A stretch of 64,000 nt of DNA from Paludisphaera soli (GCF_011064595.1 NZ_JAALJI010000001.1:1-64000), one strand, 5' to 3'. Counted from the stretch's first letter, positions 7,453 through 16,393 are shown. The notes: generated by a model not told the origin, from the letters alone. Program-made: numbers and translations.

Positions 7453-8352
7453 TCAGGCGGCGCGATGGTAGCTCCAGTACTCCGGGAGCGCTCGGGTGAC
7501 GAACTCGGGGGCCCTGGCCATCGCCCAGGAATCCCCCTGAGCGAGGATCCTCTCGACCGTCGCCCGGTCGGCCCAGAAGCTGTAGCTCGGCTGATCCAGG
7601 GCGAGCGGGCCGGTCGGCTGGTCGGGGCCCCAACTCTGCAGGATGCAGGCGCCGGGGCGGTCGAACCGGACCCCACCGATCAGCATGCAGTGGCCCCACG
7701 TCCCCTGGGCCGCGCAGAAGCCGTCGCGGTCCCTGGCGGTCGTGAACCCCTGGTTCGAGCAGATGGAGACCGGGTAGCCGTTCCGCATGGCCGCGACCAG
7801 CTCGCCCCAGGTCGAGGCCCGGGCGGCCGAGCCGAGCCGCAGCGAGGCGGCCTTGGCCTTGAGCTCGGCGGGGGCGCCGTGGTGGCCCCAGGACCTGGCC
7901 CGATCGCCGCTGTAGTCGCCGCCGCCGCCCAGCATCTCGCGGCTGACGACGCCGATGGTGGACATCGCCGAGATCGCCGCCGAGCCGTAGGAGCCGTCGC
8001 CGCGGCCGAGGATCCCCGCCACTTCGCGGGACGCCGCGTAGATGAACTCGGTCGACGTTTCGCGGTACTCCGAGGCCTCGCCCAGGGCGATCTCGACGCA
8101 CTGGAGCAAGTCGAGCCCGTGGCCGTGGCCGTGGCCCACGCAGTCGCCGATCTGTTGCGCCGGATAGGCCGGATAGCGGCCGAGGACGTCCCGGAAGGCC
8201 CTGTACAGGAGGATGGGGGCGCCGCCCCGGTCCCCGGCCATCAGGCCGGGGGCGGCCGACGAGAAGGTGGGGCGCCGGGCGGCGAAGCTCCGCTGGACCT
8301 CGTCGGCGCCCAGCCATCCGTCGACGGCGTGATCATGCGTCGATTCGCTCAT
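7453..8352 (-). CDS. papain-like (C1 family) cysteine peptidase of the phage module
   Basis: A 299-residue protein with the signature of papain-fold peptidases: a nucleophile region QQIGDCVGHGHGHG (Gln of the oxyanion hole and Cys about residues 66-71), a His in TWGHCMLIGG (about 218-227) and the third active-site region in LQSWGPD (about 237-243), where the usual Asn is not obvious. There is no signal peptide. It sits beside holin-like genes, so it may cut peptide cross-links or cell-envelope protein during lysis; maturation of the phage head is an alternative. The start ATG has GAGAG nearby. Just upstream of that ribosome-binding site, at 8365-8375, is a run of 11 identical bases (C on the coding strand). 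Confidence 0.75.
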   Translation of the reverse strand: MSESTHDHAVDGWLGADEVQRSFAARRPTFSSAAPGLMAGDRGGAPILLYRAFRDVLGRYPAYPAQQIGDCVGHGHGHGLDLLQCVEIALGEASEYRETSTEFIYAASREVAGILGRGDGSYGSAAISAMSTIGVVSREMLGGGGDYSGDRARSWGHHGAPAELKAKAASLRLGSAARASTWGELVAAMRNGYPVSICSNQGFTTARDRDGFCAAQGTWGHCMLIGGVRFDRPGACILQSWGPDQPTGPLALDQPSYSFWADRATVERILAQGDSWAMARAPEFVTRALPEYWSYHRAA

Positions 8353-8397
8353 TGGATCTCTCGCGGGGGGGGGGGATGGGGGCCGCGGGGGTCGGGC

Positions 8398-8856
8398 TCA
8401 CTCGGCCTCGGAGAGGCCGGCCGCGAACGCCCGCCAGATGGCGGCGAGGGCCACCTTGTCGGCCCGCGAGACCTCGGCGTCGGGCTTCCCCTCGGGGACC
8501 GCGGCGGCGAAGGACCGGGCGACGACGCGATCGAACAGGGCGGTGCGGCCCGCGGCCCAAGTCTCGGCCACCAGCGAGAGCGACTCGTTGACGCCCCGTC
8601 CGGACTCCAACGCGTCGGCCCCTTGTCGCCAGGCCTCGGCGTAGACGGCCCCGAGGGCCTTCGGATAGGCCCGGCCGATCGACTCCATGGCATGGGCCGA
8701 CTCCGGCCCGGTCGACGCGTCGCGGCGGTTCGTCCAGGCGACGCCCGCCGCGGCGGAGACCGCGGCGACGACGAGCGTCGGCCCCCAACGCCTCGCGAGG
8801 AGGGCCGTCGTCGAGAGGGCGGCTTCGAAGGGCATGCGGATTCCCTGCAGCGACAT
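8398..8856 (-). CDS. membrane-anchored protein of unknown function
   Basis: A 152-residue protein with an N-terminal predicted membrane helix (WGPTLVVAAVSAAAGVAW, about residues 24-41) and a helical remainder rich in Ala and Glu with several Trp residues (YAEAWRQGADAL, ALAAIWRAFAAGL). The frame ends 45 bases before the peptidase gene and is probably co-transcribed with it. No family is recognised. The Ala-rich helical domain could be a structural or lysis-associated component, but nothing in the sequence decides this. Confidence 0.6.
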   Translation of the reverse strand: MSLQGIRMPFEAALSTTALLARRWGPTLVVAAVSAAAGVAWTNRRDASTGPESAHAMESIGRAYPKALGAVYAEAWRQGADALESGRGVNESLSLVAETWAAGRTALFDRVVARSFAAAVPEGKPDAEVSRADKVALAAIWRAFAAGLSEAE

Positions 8857-8960
8857 GGCGGATCACCCCGATTGCTTTGGCGAGTCTCACGACGGACGCA
8901 CGAAGGGGGGGCCGGCGTCGCCGTCGTCGGCGCCGGGCGTGCCGGAGCGGAAAGGGACCG

Positions 8961-9530
8961 TCAGGGGCGGAGCGAGGCGAACCGCCGGGCCCGCCGCTCA
9001 CGCCTCGTCTCGGATGCGGGCGAGGCCGCGACCTCCTCGCGGAGGCCCCGGCCGGCGGGCGTCGGCGCGGCCGACTCGGGCTCGGGGGCTGGGTCGGTCG
9101 CCGGGTCGCGTTTCATGGCCGGGTGGCCGTCGACGCCCGATTGCGAGCAGACCATGCAGCAGAAGAGGGAACCGGGGCGGATCGGCCCGCGATGCGGGCA
9201 TTCCGAGGCCGGCGTGAACGCGCCGATCGGGAACAAGGGGACGAGCTCCAGCCACCAGGGCGTCCTGATGCCGGCCGATCCCGGCGAAGACCCTTCGAGG
9301 CCGTCGCCGTCCCGCATCGGCAGGATGTCCGCGGCGGTCTCTTCCTGAGGGTGGGAGGCTTCCTGCTCGCGAAGCCTGGCCAACGCCCGCCTCACGAGTT
9401 GGACGCTCACGCCGGCTCCCCCGGCGATCGCCGAGGTCGATTTCCCTTCCTGGTGGAGCCGAAGCCACTCCTGGTCGCGGACCTCGCGGGCCACCCCGTT
9501 GACCCGTCTCTTTCTCGTCGCGTTTCCCAT
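8961..9530 (-). CDS. helix-turn-helix protein with a cysteine-rich zinc-binding-type motif
   Basis: A 189-residue protein. Residues about 18-55 form a helix-turn-helix (LRLHQEGKSTSAIAGGAGV, then QLVRRALARL) of the kind found in recombinase/resolvase and terminase-associated DNA-binding proteins. Residues about 108-131 hold a cysteine cluster (ECPHRG, then LFCCMVCSQSG) suited to binding a metal. The tail is disordered and Pro/Glu-rich. ATG 9530 lies eight bases after GGAGA, and a promoter is visible at 9582-9610. It is the first gene of the phage module, so it could be its regulator. From memory, similar HTH/CxxC proteins recur in planctomycete genomes, but this was not checked. Confidence 0.7.
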   Translation of the reverse strand: MGNATRKRRVNGVAREVRDQEWLRLHQEGKSTSAIAGGAGVSVQLVRRALARLREQEASHPQEETAADILPMRDGDGLEGSSPGSAGIRTPWWLELVPLFPIGAFTPASECPHRGPIRPGSLFCCMVCSQSGVDGHPAMKRDPATDPAPEPESAAPTPAGRGLREEVAASPASETRRERRARRFASLRP

Positions 9531-9581
9531 GACGTCATCTCCCGGCCCGCCCGGCCCTCGGTCGACGTCTACCTAAGTTGT

Positions 9582-9610
9582 GCTATACAAAACGAAATGC
9601 GGAAAGGCAA
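9582..9610 (-). promoter_or_regulatory. sigma70-type promoter for the phage-module HTH gene
   Basis: On the minus strand TTGCCT (9610-9605) and TATAGC (9587-9582) are separated by exactly 17 bases, about 50 bases ahead of the HTH gene start. A small inverted repeat, TTGT-N5-ACAA at 9578-9590, overlaps the -10 element and could be a repressor site. Called by eye. Confidence 0.45.
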
Positions 9611-9741
9611 CTCGACCGACGAATTCGGGAGAATTGCGCAAGTCTCTGTGAGACCGAGCTTAACGATCCGGGAAAATGTCCAGTCTGGGAAACTTGAGGC
9701 GGTGCGTGGGGAGTCGGATGCACAATGAGGATGTGGAACGC

Positions 9742-9766
9742 GGGGGTTTCGAGGCTCGAATCCCCC
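9742..9766. repeat. 25-bp inverted repeat between phage module and uvrA
   Basis: GGGGG-T-TTCGAG, a central G, then CTCGAA-T-CCCCC: eleven paired positions around 9754 with a single T/T mismatch. It lies 127 bases past the uvrA stop codon. It could be a transcription-terminator hairpin, although no U-tract follows on either strand, or a protein-binding or attachment site at the phage-module edge. It looks superficially like a tRNA T-arm, but no tRNA surrounds it. Confidence 0.55.
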
Positions 9767-9892
9767 CGAATGGACGAGATCGACACGAAGACGCCCGCCC
9801 GGCCCTCGCTCGACCTCGCGAACGTCGTCAGGATTTTTGTCAGGAACGCAAGCGCGGCGCGAGGCCGCGTCGTCGGCGCGGCCGGGGTCGGC

Positions 9893-12800
9893 TCAGAGCT
9901 CGGCGGCCGTCTTCAGGCGGGGGAGCCGGGCCCAGCGGGCCAGTGAGGCCGCGGCCTGGGCGAGGAACTCCTCGAAGGCCGGCGTCTGGAAGTCGGCCAG
10001 GGAGTGGCCCGTGATGGTGACTTCCTGGAGCCCGGACGCCCCGGAGACCTTGAGCCGGGGGGCGTCGGAGAGGACGGGGGTCGGGCCGTCGTGGAACGGG
10101 ATGAGGCCGAGCCTGGCGGCCAGCGACTTCTCCTGGAACGTGTTGCGCGGGACCCGGAATCGCAGGGTGACGACCCACTCGCTGCCGGTCGTCGCCTGGA
10201 AGAAGGCGACTTCGGATTCGCCGTCGGGCCCGACGACGCCGATGCGGACCGCCCCGCGCTGGTTCCAATCGGTCGGCCCGAGAGATTCGCCGCCGAGCGC
10301 CTCCAGGCGGTCGACGACGTGCCCCAGGATCCGGCCGTCCCAGCGCACGGGACGGCCGTTGCGCGAGGTCCGATCCTCCAGGTGCCACTTCCGGCCGTCG
10401 CGCTCCCAGGGGGCGAGGGCCGCGCCGACCTCGGCCGTCGCCGTCGCGCGGCCGCCGGACTTGGGTTTCGGGGCCTTCCCCTTCCCGGGCTCGGCGAGGC
10501 GGGCGGCCTTGGCCTCGGCGGCGGCCTTCTTGGCGGCCTCCTTGGGGTCGAAGCGGGGACGCTCGGCGAACGGGCCGTCGGCGAGCAAGCTGCGGAGGAA
10601 GCGGGGGGTGTGGCCGCGATCGCAGGCGGCGATCGATTCCGGCGGACCTTCGACGACGATCTCGCCGCCCCCCCGGCCCGCCTCGGGGCCCAGGTCGATC
10701 ACCCAATCGGACGTCTTGATCACGTCCAGGTTGTGCTCGATCACGACCACGGTGTTCCCCAGGTCGGCCAGGCGGTGGACGACGTCGAGCAGCTTGCGGA
10801 CGTCGTCGACGTGCAGGCCGGTGGTCGGCTCGTCGAGGATGTAGAGCGTCTTGCCGGTGTCGGGCCGGGACAGCTCCGAAGCCAGCTTGACGCGCTGGGC
10901 CTCGCCGCCGGAGAGGGTCGGGGCGGACTGGCCGAGCGGCAGGTAGCCCAGGCCGACGTCGTGCAGCGTCCGGAGGATCCGCTTGATCCTGGGGACCTTG
11001 TCGAACAGCTCCAGGGCCTCGTCGACCGACATGTCGAGCACGTCGGCGATCGTCTTTCCGCGGAAGGTCACGGCGAGGACCTCGGGCGTGAAGCGGCGGC
11101 CCTTGCACGAGTCGCAGACGACCCAGACGTCGGGGAGGAAGTGCATCTCGATGCGCTTCTGGCCGGCCCCCTCGCAGGCCTCGCAGCGCCCGCCCGGCAT
11201 GTTGAAGCTGAACCGGCGGGCGGTGTAGCCGCGGACCTTGGCCTCGGGGAGCTTCGCGAACAGCTCGCGGATCAGGTCGAACGTCCCCGAGTAGGTGGCG
11301 GCCGTGGAGTTCGGGGTGCCGCCGAGCGGGGACTGGTCCACGCGGATGACCTTGTCGATCTGCTCCAGGCCGAGGATCGCCTCGACGGCCCCGGGCGAGA
11401 CCTGCGCGCGGTGGAGGGTCCGGGCGGCCGTCTTCCACAGCACGTCTTCCACCAGCGTGCTCTTGCCGGAGCCCGAGACGCCCGTCACCACCGTCACCAC
11501 GCCGAGCGGGATCCGGACGTCCAGGTCCTTCAGGTTGTTGTGCCGGGCCCCCTTGATCAGGAGCGCGGGGACGCCGGAATCGGAGCCCGCCGGGCGGCGG
11601 TTGGTCGGGATCGGGATCGCCTTCGTCCCGCCGAGATACGCGCCCGTGAGCGACTTCGGGTCGGCGGCGACCTGGGCGGGGGGGCCGCTGGCGGTGACCT
11701 CGCCGCCGAACCGCCCGGAGCCGGGGCCGAAGTCGACGAGGGCGTCGGCCGCCTCGATGATCTCGCGGTCGTGCTCGACCAGGACGACGGTGTTCCCCAG
11801 GTCGCGGAGCCGCCGAAGCGCGCCCAGCAGGCGGCCGTTGTCGCGGGGGTGGAGGCCGATCGTCGGCTCGTCCAGGACGTACAGGACCCCCGTCAGGCCG
11901 CTGCCGATCTGGCTGGCCAGCCGGATGCGCTGGCTCTCGCCGCCCGAGAGGGTCGGCGTGCTCCGCCCCAGCGAGAGGTAGTCGAGCCCGACCTCGACCA
12001 GGAACGAGAGCCGCTCGCGGACCTCGCGGACGAGGTCGCCGGCGATGTGGCGCTTCTCGTCGTTCAGGTCGAGCTTCTCGAAGAAGTCGAGGGCCAGGCC
12101 CAGGGGCATCCGGCTGATCTGGTCGAGCGTCTGGCCCTCGAACCGGACGGCCGCGGCGTCGTCGCGAAGCCTGGCCCCCACGCACGCCGCGCACGGGACG
12201 TCGTCGACGAGCCCCTGGAGCTTCCAGCGATACTGGAACGAGACGCGGCCGGCCTCCTCGATCGCCGGGAAGAGGCCCTTGAACTGGAACGAGAAGCCGG
12301 GGGCGTCGCCCTCGCCGGGCAGCTCGTACCAGACGTCGGTCCGGCCGTGGAGGATCGTCCGGCGGTGGCGGGCCTCCAGGCCGTCGAAGGGCGCGTCGAG
12401 GTCGATCCCCTCGGCCCGGGCGACCGCTTCGATCATCCGCCCGAAGGCCCGATTCTCGCGGACGTCGGGCCAGACGGCGACCGCCTTGTCCCGCAGCGAC
12501 CGCGACGGGTCGGGGATGAGGACCGCCGGGTTCGCCCCCTGCTGGACGCCCAGGCCTTCGCAGACCGGGCACCAGCCGAGCGGGCTGTTGAACGAGAAGT
12601 GGTGCGGCGACAGCTCCTCGAAGCTCCGCCCGCACTGGTCGCAGGAACGATGCTGGCTGAAGCGGTCGACGGGCCATTTCGCCTCGACGAGGTCGTCGAC
12701 GACCCGGGCGACCAGCACCACCCCCTTGCCCAGGTCGAGGGCCGACTCCACCGCGTCGGCCAGCCGGGCGCGCGTCGAGCGGCGGACGACGGCGCGGTCG

Positions 12801-15800
12801 ACGACGACCTCGACCTGATGCTTGCGGCGGCGGCTCAGCTTGGGGGGGGCGTCCAGCTCGATCGTCCGGCCGTCGACCCGGGCCCGGGCGAAGCCGGAGG
12901 CCTTCAGGGTGAGCCACAGGTCGTCGTACGACTCGTTGTCGCGGCGGTCGACCGGCGCCATGACGTGGACGCGCGAGCCTTCGGGGAGCTGGAGGATCTT
13001 CTCGATGATCTCGTCGGACGTCTGCGAGCCGATGATGATCCCGCACGAGGGGCAATACGGATGGCCCAGCCGCGCGACCAGGATGCGGAGGTAGTCGTGG
13101 ATCTCTGTGACGGTGCCGACGGTCGACCGCGGGCTCTTGCTGGTGGTCTTCTGCTCGATGCTCACGGCCGGCGAGAGGCCGGTGATCTTGTCGACCCGGG
13201 GCTTGGGGAGCGGGGCCAGGAACTGGCGGGCGTAGCTGGAGAGGCTCTCGACGTACCGCCGCTGGCCCTCGGCGTAGAGCGTGTCGATCGCCAGCGAGCT
13301 CTTGCCCGAGCCGCTGGGCCCGCTGCAGACCGTCATCTTGTTGCGCGGGATGTCCAGGTCCACGCCCTTCAGGTTGTGCTGGCGGGCGCCCCGCACCGAG
13401 ATCAGGTCCAGCCCCTCCTCGGACGACCGGGCCTTCCCCTTCCCCTTCGCCCCCTTCGCGGCCTTCGGCCGGCCGACGCGTCGCTTCGGGTCGGGCTTGA
13501 GGACTCGCTCCAAGGCGCGGCCGGTGTGGCTCTCGGCGACCCGGGCGACGGCCTCGGGCGGCCCTTCGGCCACGACCACGCCGCCGCCGGAGCCCCCCTC
13601 GGGGCCGAGGTCGATGAGCCAGTCGGCCGTCTTGACGACGTCCAAGTTGTGCTCGACGACCACGACGGTGTTGCCGCGAGCCTTGAAGCCGTGCAGGACG
13701 TTCAGGAGCTTGCGGACGTCCTCGAAGTGGAGCCCGGTGGTCGGCTCGTCGAGGATGTAGAGGGTCTTGCCCGTCCCCCGCCGGACCAGCTCGCGGGCCA
13801 GCTTGATGCGCTGGGCCTCGCCGCCCGAGAGGGTCGGCGAGGCCTGGCCGAGCTTCAGATAGTCGAGCCCGACGTCGTGCAGGGTCTGGAGCATGGCCGC
13901 GATCTTGGGGACGTTCGCGAAGTGTTCCAGGGCCTCCTGCACGTCCATGTCCAGCACGTCGCTGATGCTCTTGCCCTTGTAGCGGACGTGGAGCGTCTCG
14001 CGGGTGAACCGGCGGCCTTCGCAGACCGGGCAGACGACCCAGACGTCGGCCAGGAAGTCCATCTCCAGCTTGTTCGAGCCGTTCCCCTCGCAGGCCTCGC
14101 AGCGCCCGCCCGAGACGTTGAAGCTGAACCGGCCGGGCTGGTAGCCCCGCGCCCGGGAGTCGGGCAGCTTCGTGTAGAGGTCGCGGATCAGGTCCCAAAG
14201 CTTGATGTAGGTAGCGGCGTTGGAGCGGGGCGTGCGGCCGATGGGGGACTGGTCGATGTCGATGACCTTGTCGAGCTGGTCCATCCCCTCGATCGCGTCG
14301 TGCTCGCCGGGGACGGACTGCGCTCCGTTCAGGTCGCGGGCGAGGGCGTCTCGCAGGATGTCGCTGACGAGCGAGCTCTTGCCCGAGCCCGACACGCCGG
14401 TGACGCAGACGAACAGGCCGAGCGGGAAGGCGACGTCGATCCCCCGCAGGTTGTTCTGCCTCGCCCCGCGGATCACCAGCTCGCGGCCGTCGGGCGCCTT
14501 CCGCTCCTTGGGGATCTCGATCCGCGCCTTGCCCGAAAGGTAGGCCCCGGTCAGGCTGTCCTTGGCCTTCTCCAGGGCCTTGAGGTCCCCCTGGGCGACG
14601 ACCTCGCCCCCCTTCACGCCGGGGCCGGGGCCGAAGTCGACGAGCCAGTCGGCCGCGCGCATGGTGTCCTCGTCGTGCTCGACGACGATGACGGTGTTGC
14701 CCACGTCCCGGAGCTTCTGGAGCGCCGAGATCAGGCTGTCGTTGTCGCGGGCGTGGAGGCCGATCGAGGGCTCGTCGAGGATGTAGAGCACCCCCACCAG
14801 CCCCGCGCCCACCTGGCTCGCCAGCCGGATGCGCTGGGCCTCGCCGCCGGAGAGGGTCGGGGCCGAGCGGTCGAGGCTGAGGTAGTGGAGGCCGACGTCG
14901 AGCAGGAAGCCGAGCCGGCCCCGGATCTCCTTGAGCAGCTCCTCGGCGATCGTCCGCGAGATCGGGTCCAGGGCGGTCGGCGTCGGGCCGTCGCCTTCCC
15001 TCGCGGCCGAGGGGTCGGCCAGGGCGTCGAAGAAGCCCTTGATGCGGCCGATGGGCCGGGACGAGAGCTCGACGAGCGTCGCCCCGCCGACCCGCACGGC
15101 CCGCGCGCGGGCGTTGAGCCGGGCGCCCTTGCACTCCGGGCAGGCCATGCTCCGCATGTAAGGTTCGAGCAGGGCGCGGGTGGGCGCGCCTCCCGAATTC
15201 TTGTAGCGATCGAGCAGCTCGGCGGCCACGCCCGGCCACTTCTCGGGGTGGGCCCAGGTCTTCCCCTTGGTCTTCCAGTGGCAGACGATGGTGCGGTCGC
15301 CGGCGCCGTGGAGCCAGACCTGCCGCCACTTCTCGTCGAGCTTGCTCCAGGGGCCCTTGAGCATCGTCCCGGCGGCCGGGCCGTCGGGGTCGGCCTCGAA
15401 ATTCTTGGCAACGGCCTCGAACAGGTGCTTGCGCCACTTGCCGACCTCCTTCACCGGGCCGAGCGGGGCGATGGCCCCGTCCCAGACCGAGAGCGAGTGG
15501 TCGGGGATCAGCAGCTCGGGGTCGAAGTCGTGGCGGACGCCCAGGCCGTCGCAGGCCGGGCACATCCCCTGGGGGCTGTTGAAGCTGAAGAGCTGGGGGC
15601 TGGGCGGATCGAACCCGATCCCGCAGTGGACGCACGCGTAATGCGCCGAGAGGACCAGGTCGGGGCGGCCCTCGATCGCCACCACCAGGGTCCCCTCCCC
15701 CATCTTGAGGGCCTGCTCGACCGCCTCGGCCAGCCGGCCTCGGGCGTTCTCGGCCGCGGTCGCCTTGAGGCGGTCGACCACGACCTCGATGTCGTGCTTG

Positions 15801-16393
15801 ATCTGGCGGTCGAGCCGGAGGTCGTCGGAGAGCGCGTAGACCTGGCCGTCGACCCGGGCGCGGACGTAGCCGGCCTTGGCGAGGTCCACGAACAGGTCCT
15901 TGTACTCCCCCTTCTGGCCCCGCACCACGGGGGCCAGCACGCTGAACGCCGTCCCGGTCGGGAGGTCCAGGATGCGGGCGACGATCTGCTCGCGGGTCTG
16001 GGCGGCGACCGGCCGGTCGCAGCGGGGGCAGTGGCCCTGGCCGACCCTGGCGAACAGGACGCGCAGGTAGTCGTTGATTTCGGTGATGGTGCCGACGGTC
16101 GACCGCGGGTTGCGGCCGCCGGTCTTCTGCTGGATCGAGATCGACGGCGAGAGCCCCTCGATCCGATCGACGTCGGGCTTGGGCATCTGGCCGAGGAACT
16201 GGCGGGCGTAGCTGGAGAGGCTCTCGACGTACCGCCGCTGGCCCTCGGCGTAGAGCGTGTCGAACGCCAGCGAGCTCTTGCCCGAGCCGGACACCCCCGT
16301 CAGGCAGATCAGCCGACCTCGCGGCAGGGTCAGCGACACGTCCCGGAGGTTGTGCTCGCGAGCCCCCCGGATCACCACGTCCGATGCCGCCAT
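9893..16393 (-). CDS. uvrA: tandem double-length UvrA (excinuclease ABC subunit A) with C-terminal extension
   Basis: UvrA recognises bulky DNA damage and loads UvrB in nucleotide-excision repair. This 2,166-residue protein contains two complete UvrA units in one chain. Four ABC ATPase domains show Walker A motifs GVSGSGKSS (about residue 34), a second GVSGSGKSS, GPSGSGKSS (start of unit two) and GVSGSGKST, each with a LSGGEAQRI/V or LSGGESQRI signature. Both units carry the zinc modules (CPRC/CVHC...CPAC/CEAC...CPVC, and CPSC/CDQC...CPVC/CEAC...CDSC). A Lys-rich linker at about 960-995 separates them. Residues about 1930-2166 form an extra Lys/Ala-rich linker and a folded-looking domain not found in ordinary UvrA (about 940 residues). 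I chose ATG 16393 because a promoter places transcription start near 16444; ATG 16438 is an alternative. Confidence 0.95.
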   Translation of the reverse strand: MAASDVVIRGAREHNLRDVSLTLPRGRLICLTGVSGSGKSSLAFDTLYAEGQRRYVESLSSYARQFLGQMPKPDVDRIEGLSPSISIQQKTGGRNPRSTVGTITEINDYLRVLFARVGQGHCPRCDRPVAAQTREQIVARILDLPTGTAFSVLAPVVRGQKGEYKDLFVDLAKAGYVRARVDGQVYALSDDLRLDRQIKHDIEVVVDRLKATAAENARGRLAEAVEQALKMGEGTLVVAIEGRPDLVLSAHYACVHCGIGFDPPSPQLFSFNSPQGMCPACDGLGVRHDFDPELLIPDHSLSVWDGAIAPLGPVKEVGKWRKHLFEAVAKNFEADPDGPAAGTMLKGPWSKLDEKWRQVWLHGAGDRTIVCHWKTKGKTWAHPEKWPGVAAELLDRYKNSGGAPTRALLEPYMRSMACPECKGARLNARARAVRVGGATLVELSSRPIGRIKGFFDALADPSAAREGDGPTPTALDPISRTIAEELLKEIRGRLGFLLDVGLHYLSLDRSAPTLSGGEAQRIRLASQVGAGLVGVLYILDEPSIGLHARDNDSLISALQKLRDVGNTVIVVEHDEDTMRAADWLVDFGPGPGVKGGEVVAQGDLKALEKAKDSLTGAYLSGKARIEIPKERKAPDGRELVIRGARQNNLRGIDVAFPLGLFVCVTGVSGSGKSSLVSDILRDALARDLNGAQSVPGEHDAIEGMDQLDKVIDIDQSPIGRTPRSNAATYIKLWDLIRDLYTKLPDSRARGYQPGRFSFNVSGGRCEACEGNGSNKLEMDFLADVWVVCPVCEGRRFTRETLHVRYKGKSISDVLDMDVQEALEHFANVPKIAAMLQTLHDVGLDYLKLGQASPTLSGGEAQRIKLARELVRRGTGKTLYILDEPTTGLHFEDVRKLLNVLHGFKARGNTVVVVEHNLDVVKTADWLIDLGPEGGSGGGVVVAEGPPEAVARVAESHTGRALERVLKPDPKRRVGRPKAAKGAKGKGKARSSEEGLDLISVRGARQHNLKGVDLDIPRNKMTVCSGPSGSGKSSLAIDTLYAEGQRRYVESLSSYARQFLAPLPKPRVDKITGLSPAVSIEQKTTSKSPRSTVGTVTEIHDYLRILVARLGHPYCPSCGIIIGSQTSDEIIEKILQLPEGSRVHVMAPVDRRDNESYDDLWLTLKASGFARARVDGRTIELDAPPKLSRRRKHQVEVVVDRAVVRRSTRARLADAVESALDLGKGVVLVARVVDDLVEAKWPVDRFSQHRSCDQCGRSFEELSPHHFSFNSPLGWCPVCEGLGVQQGANPAVLIPDPSRSLRDKAVAVWPDVRENRAFGRMIEAVARAEGIDLDAPFDGLEARHRRTILHGRTDVWYELPGEGDAPGFSFQFKGLFPAIEEAGRVSFQYRWKLQGLVDDVPCAACVGARLRDDAAAVRFEGQTLDQISRMPLGLALDFFEKLDLNDEKRHIAGDLVREVRERLSFLVEVGLDYLSLGRSTPTLSGGESQRIRLASQIGSGLTGVLYVLDEPTIGLHPRDNGRLLGALRRLRDLGNTVVLVEHDREIIEAADALVDFGPGSGRFGGEVTASGPPAQVAADPKSLTGAYLGGTKAIPIPTNRRPAGSDSGVPALLIKGARHNNLKDLDVRIPLGVVTVVTGVSGSGKSTLVEDVLWKTAARTLHRAQVSPGAVEAILGLEQIDKVIRVDQSPLGGTPNSTAATYSGTFDLIRELFAKLPEAKVRGYTARRFSFNMPGGRCEACEGAGQKRIEMHFLPDVWVVCDSCKGRRFTPEVLAVTFRGKTIADVLDMSVDEALELFDKVPRIKRILRTLHDVGLGYLPLGQSAPTLSGGEAQRVKLASELSRPDTGKTLYILDEPTTGLHVDDVRKLLDVVHRLADLGNTVVVIEHNLDVIKTSDWVIDLGPEAGRGGGEIVVEGPPESIAACDRGHTPRFLRSLLADGPFAERPRFDPKEAAKKAAAEAKAARLAEPGKGKAPKPKSGGRATATAEVGAALAPWERDGRKWHLEDRTSRNGRPVRWDGRILGHVVDRLEALGGESLGPTDWNQRGAVRIGVVGPDGESEVAFFQATTGSEWVVTLRFRVPRNTFQEKSLAARLGLIPFHDGPTPVLSDAPRLKVSGASGLQEVTITGHSLADFQTPAFEEFLAQAAASLARWARLPRLKTAAEL

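Larger units (their letters stand above)
9531..9892. other. intergenic boundary between phage module and uvrA
   Basis: About 360 bases without a convincing gene, noticeably richer in A/T (9,570-9,730) than the surroundings. It holds a promoter for the HTH gene (9582-9610) and a near-perfect inverted repeat (9742-9766). No tRNA gene or integrase is present. Confidence 0.6.

Noticed and set aside
9742-9766. tRNA T-arm-like sequence (GG(T)TTCGA...TCGAATCCCCC)
   Set aside because: The hairpin resembles a T-arm, but no acceptor, D or anticodon arms can be drawn in the surrounding 80 bases, and the loop is only one base, so it is an inverted repeat and not a tRNA.
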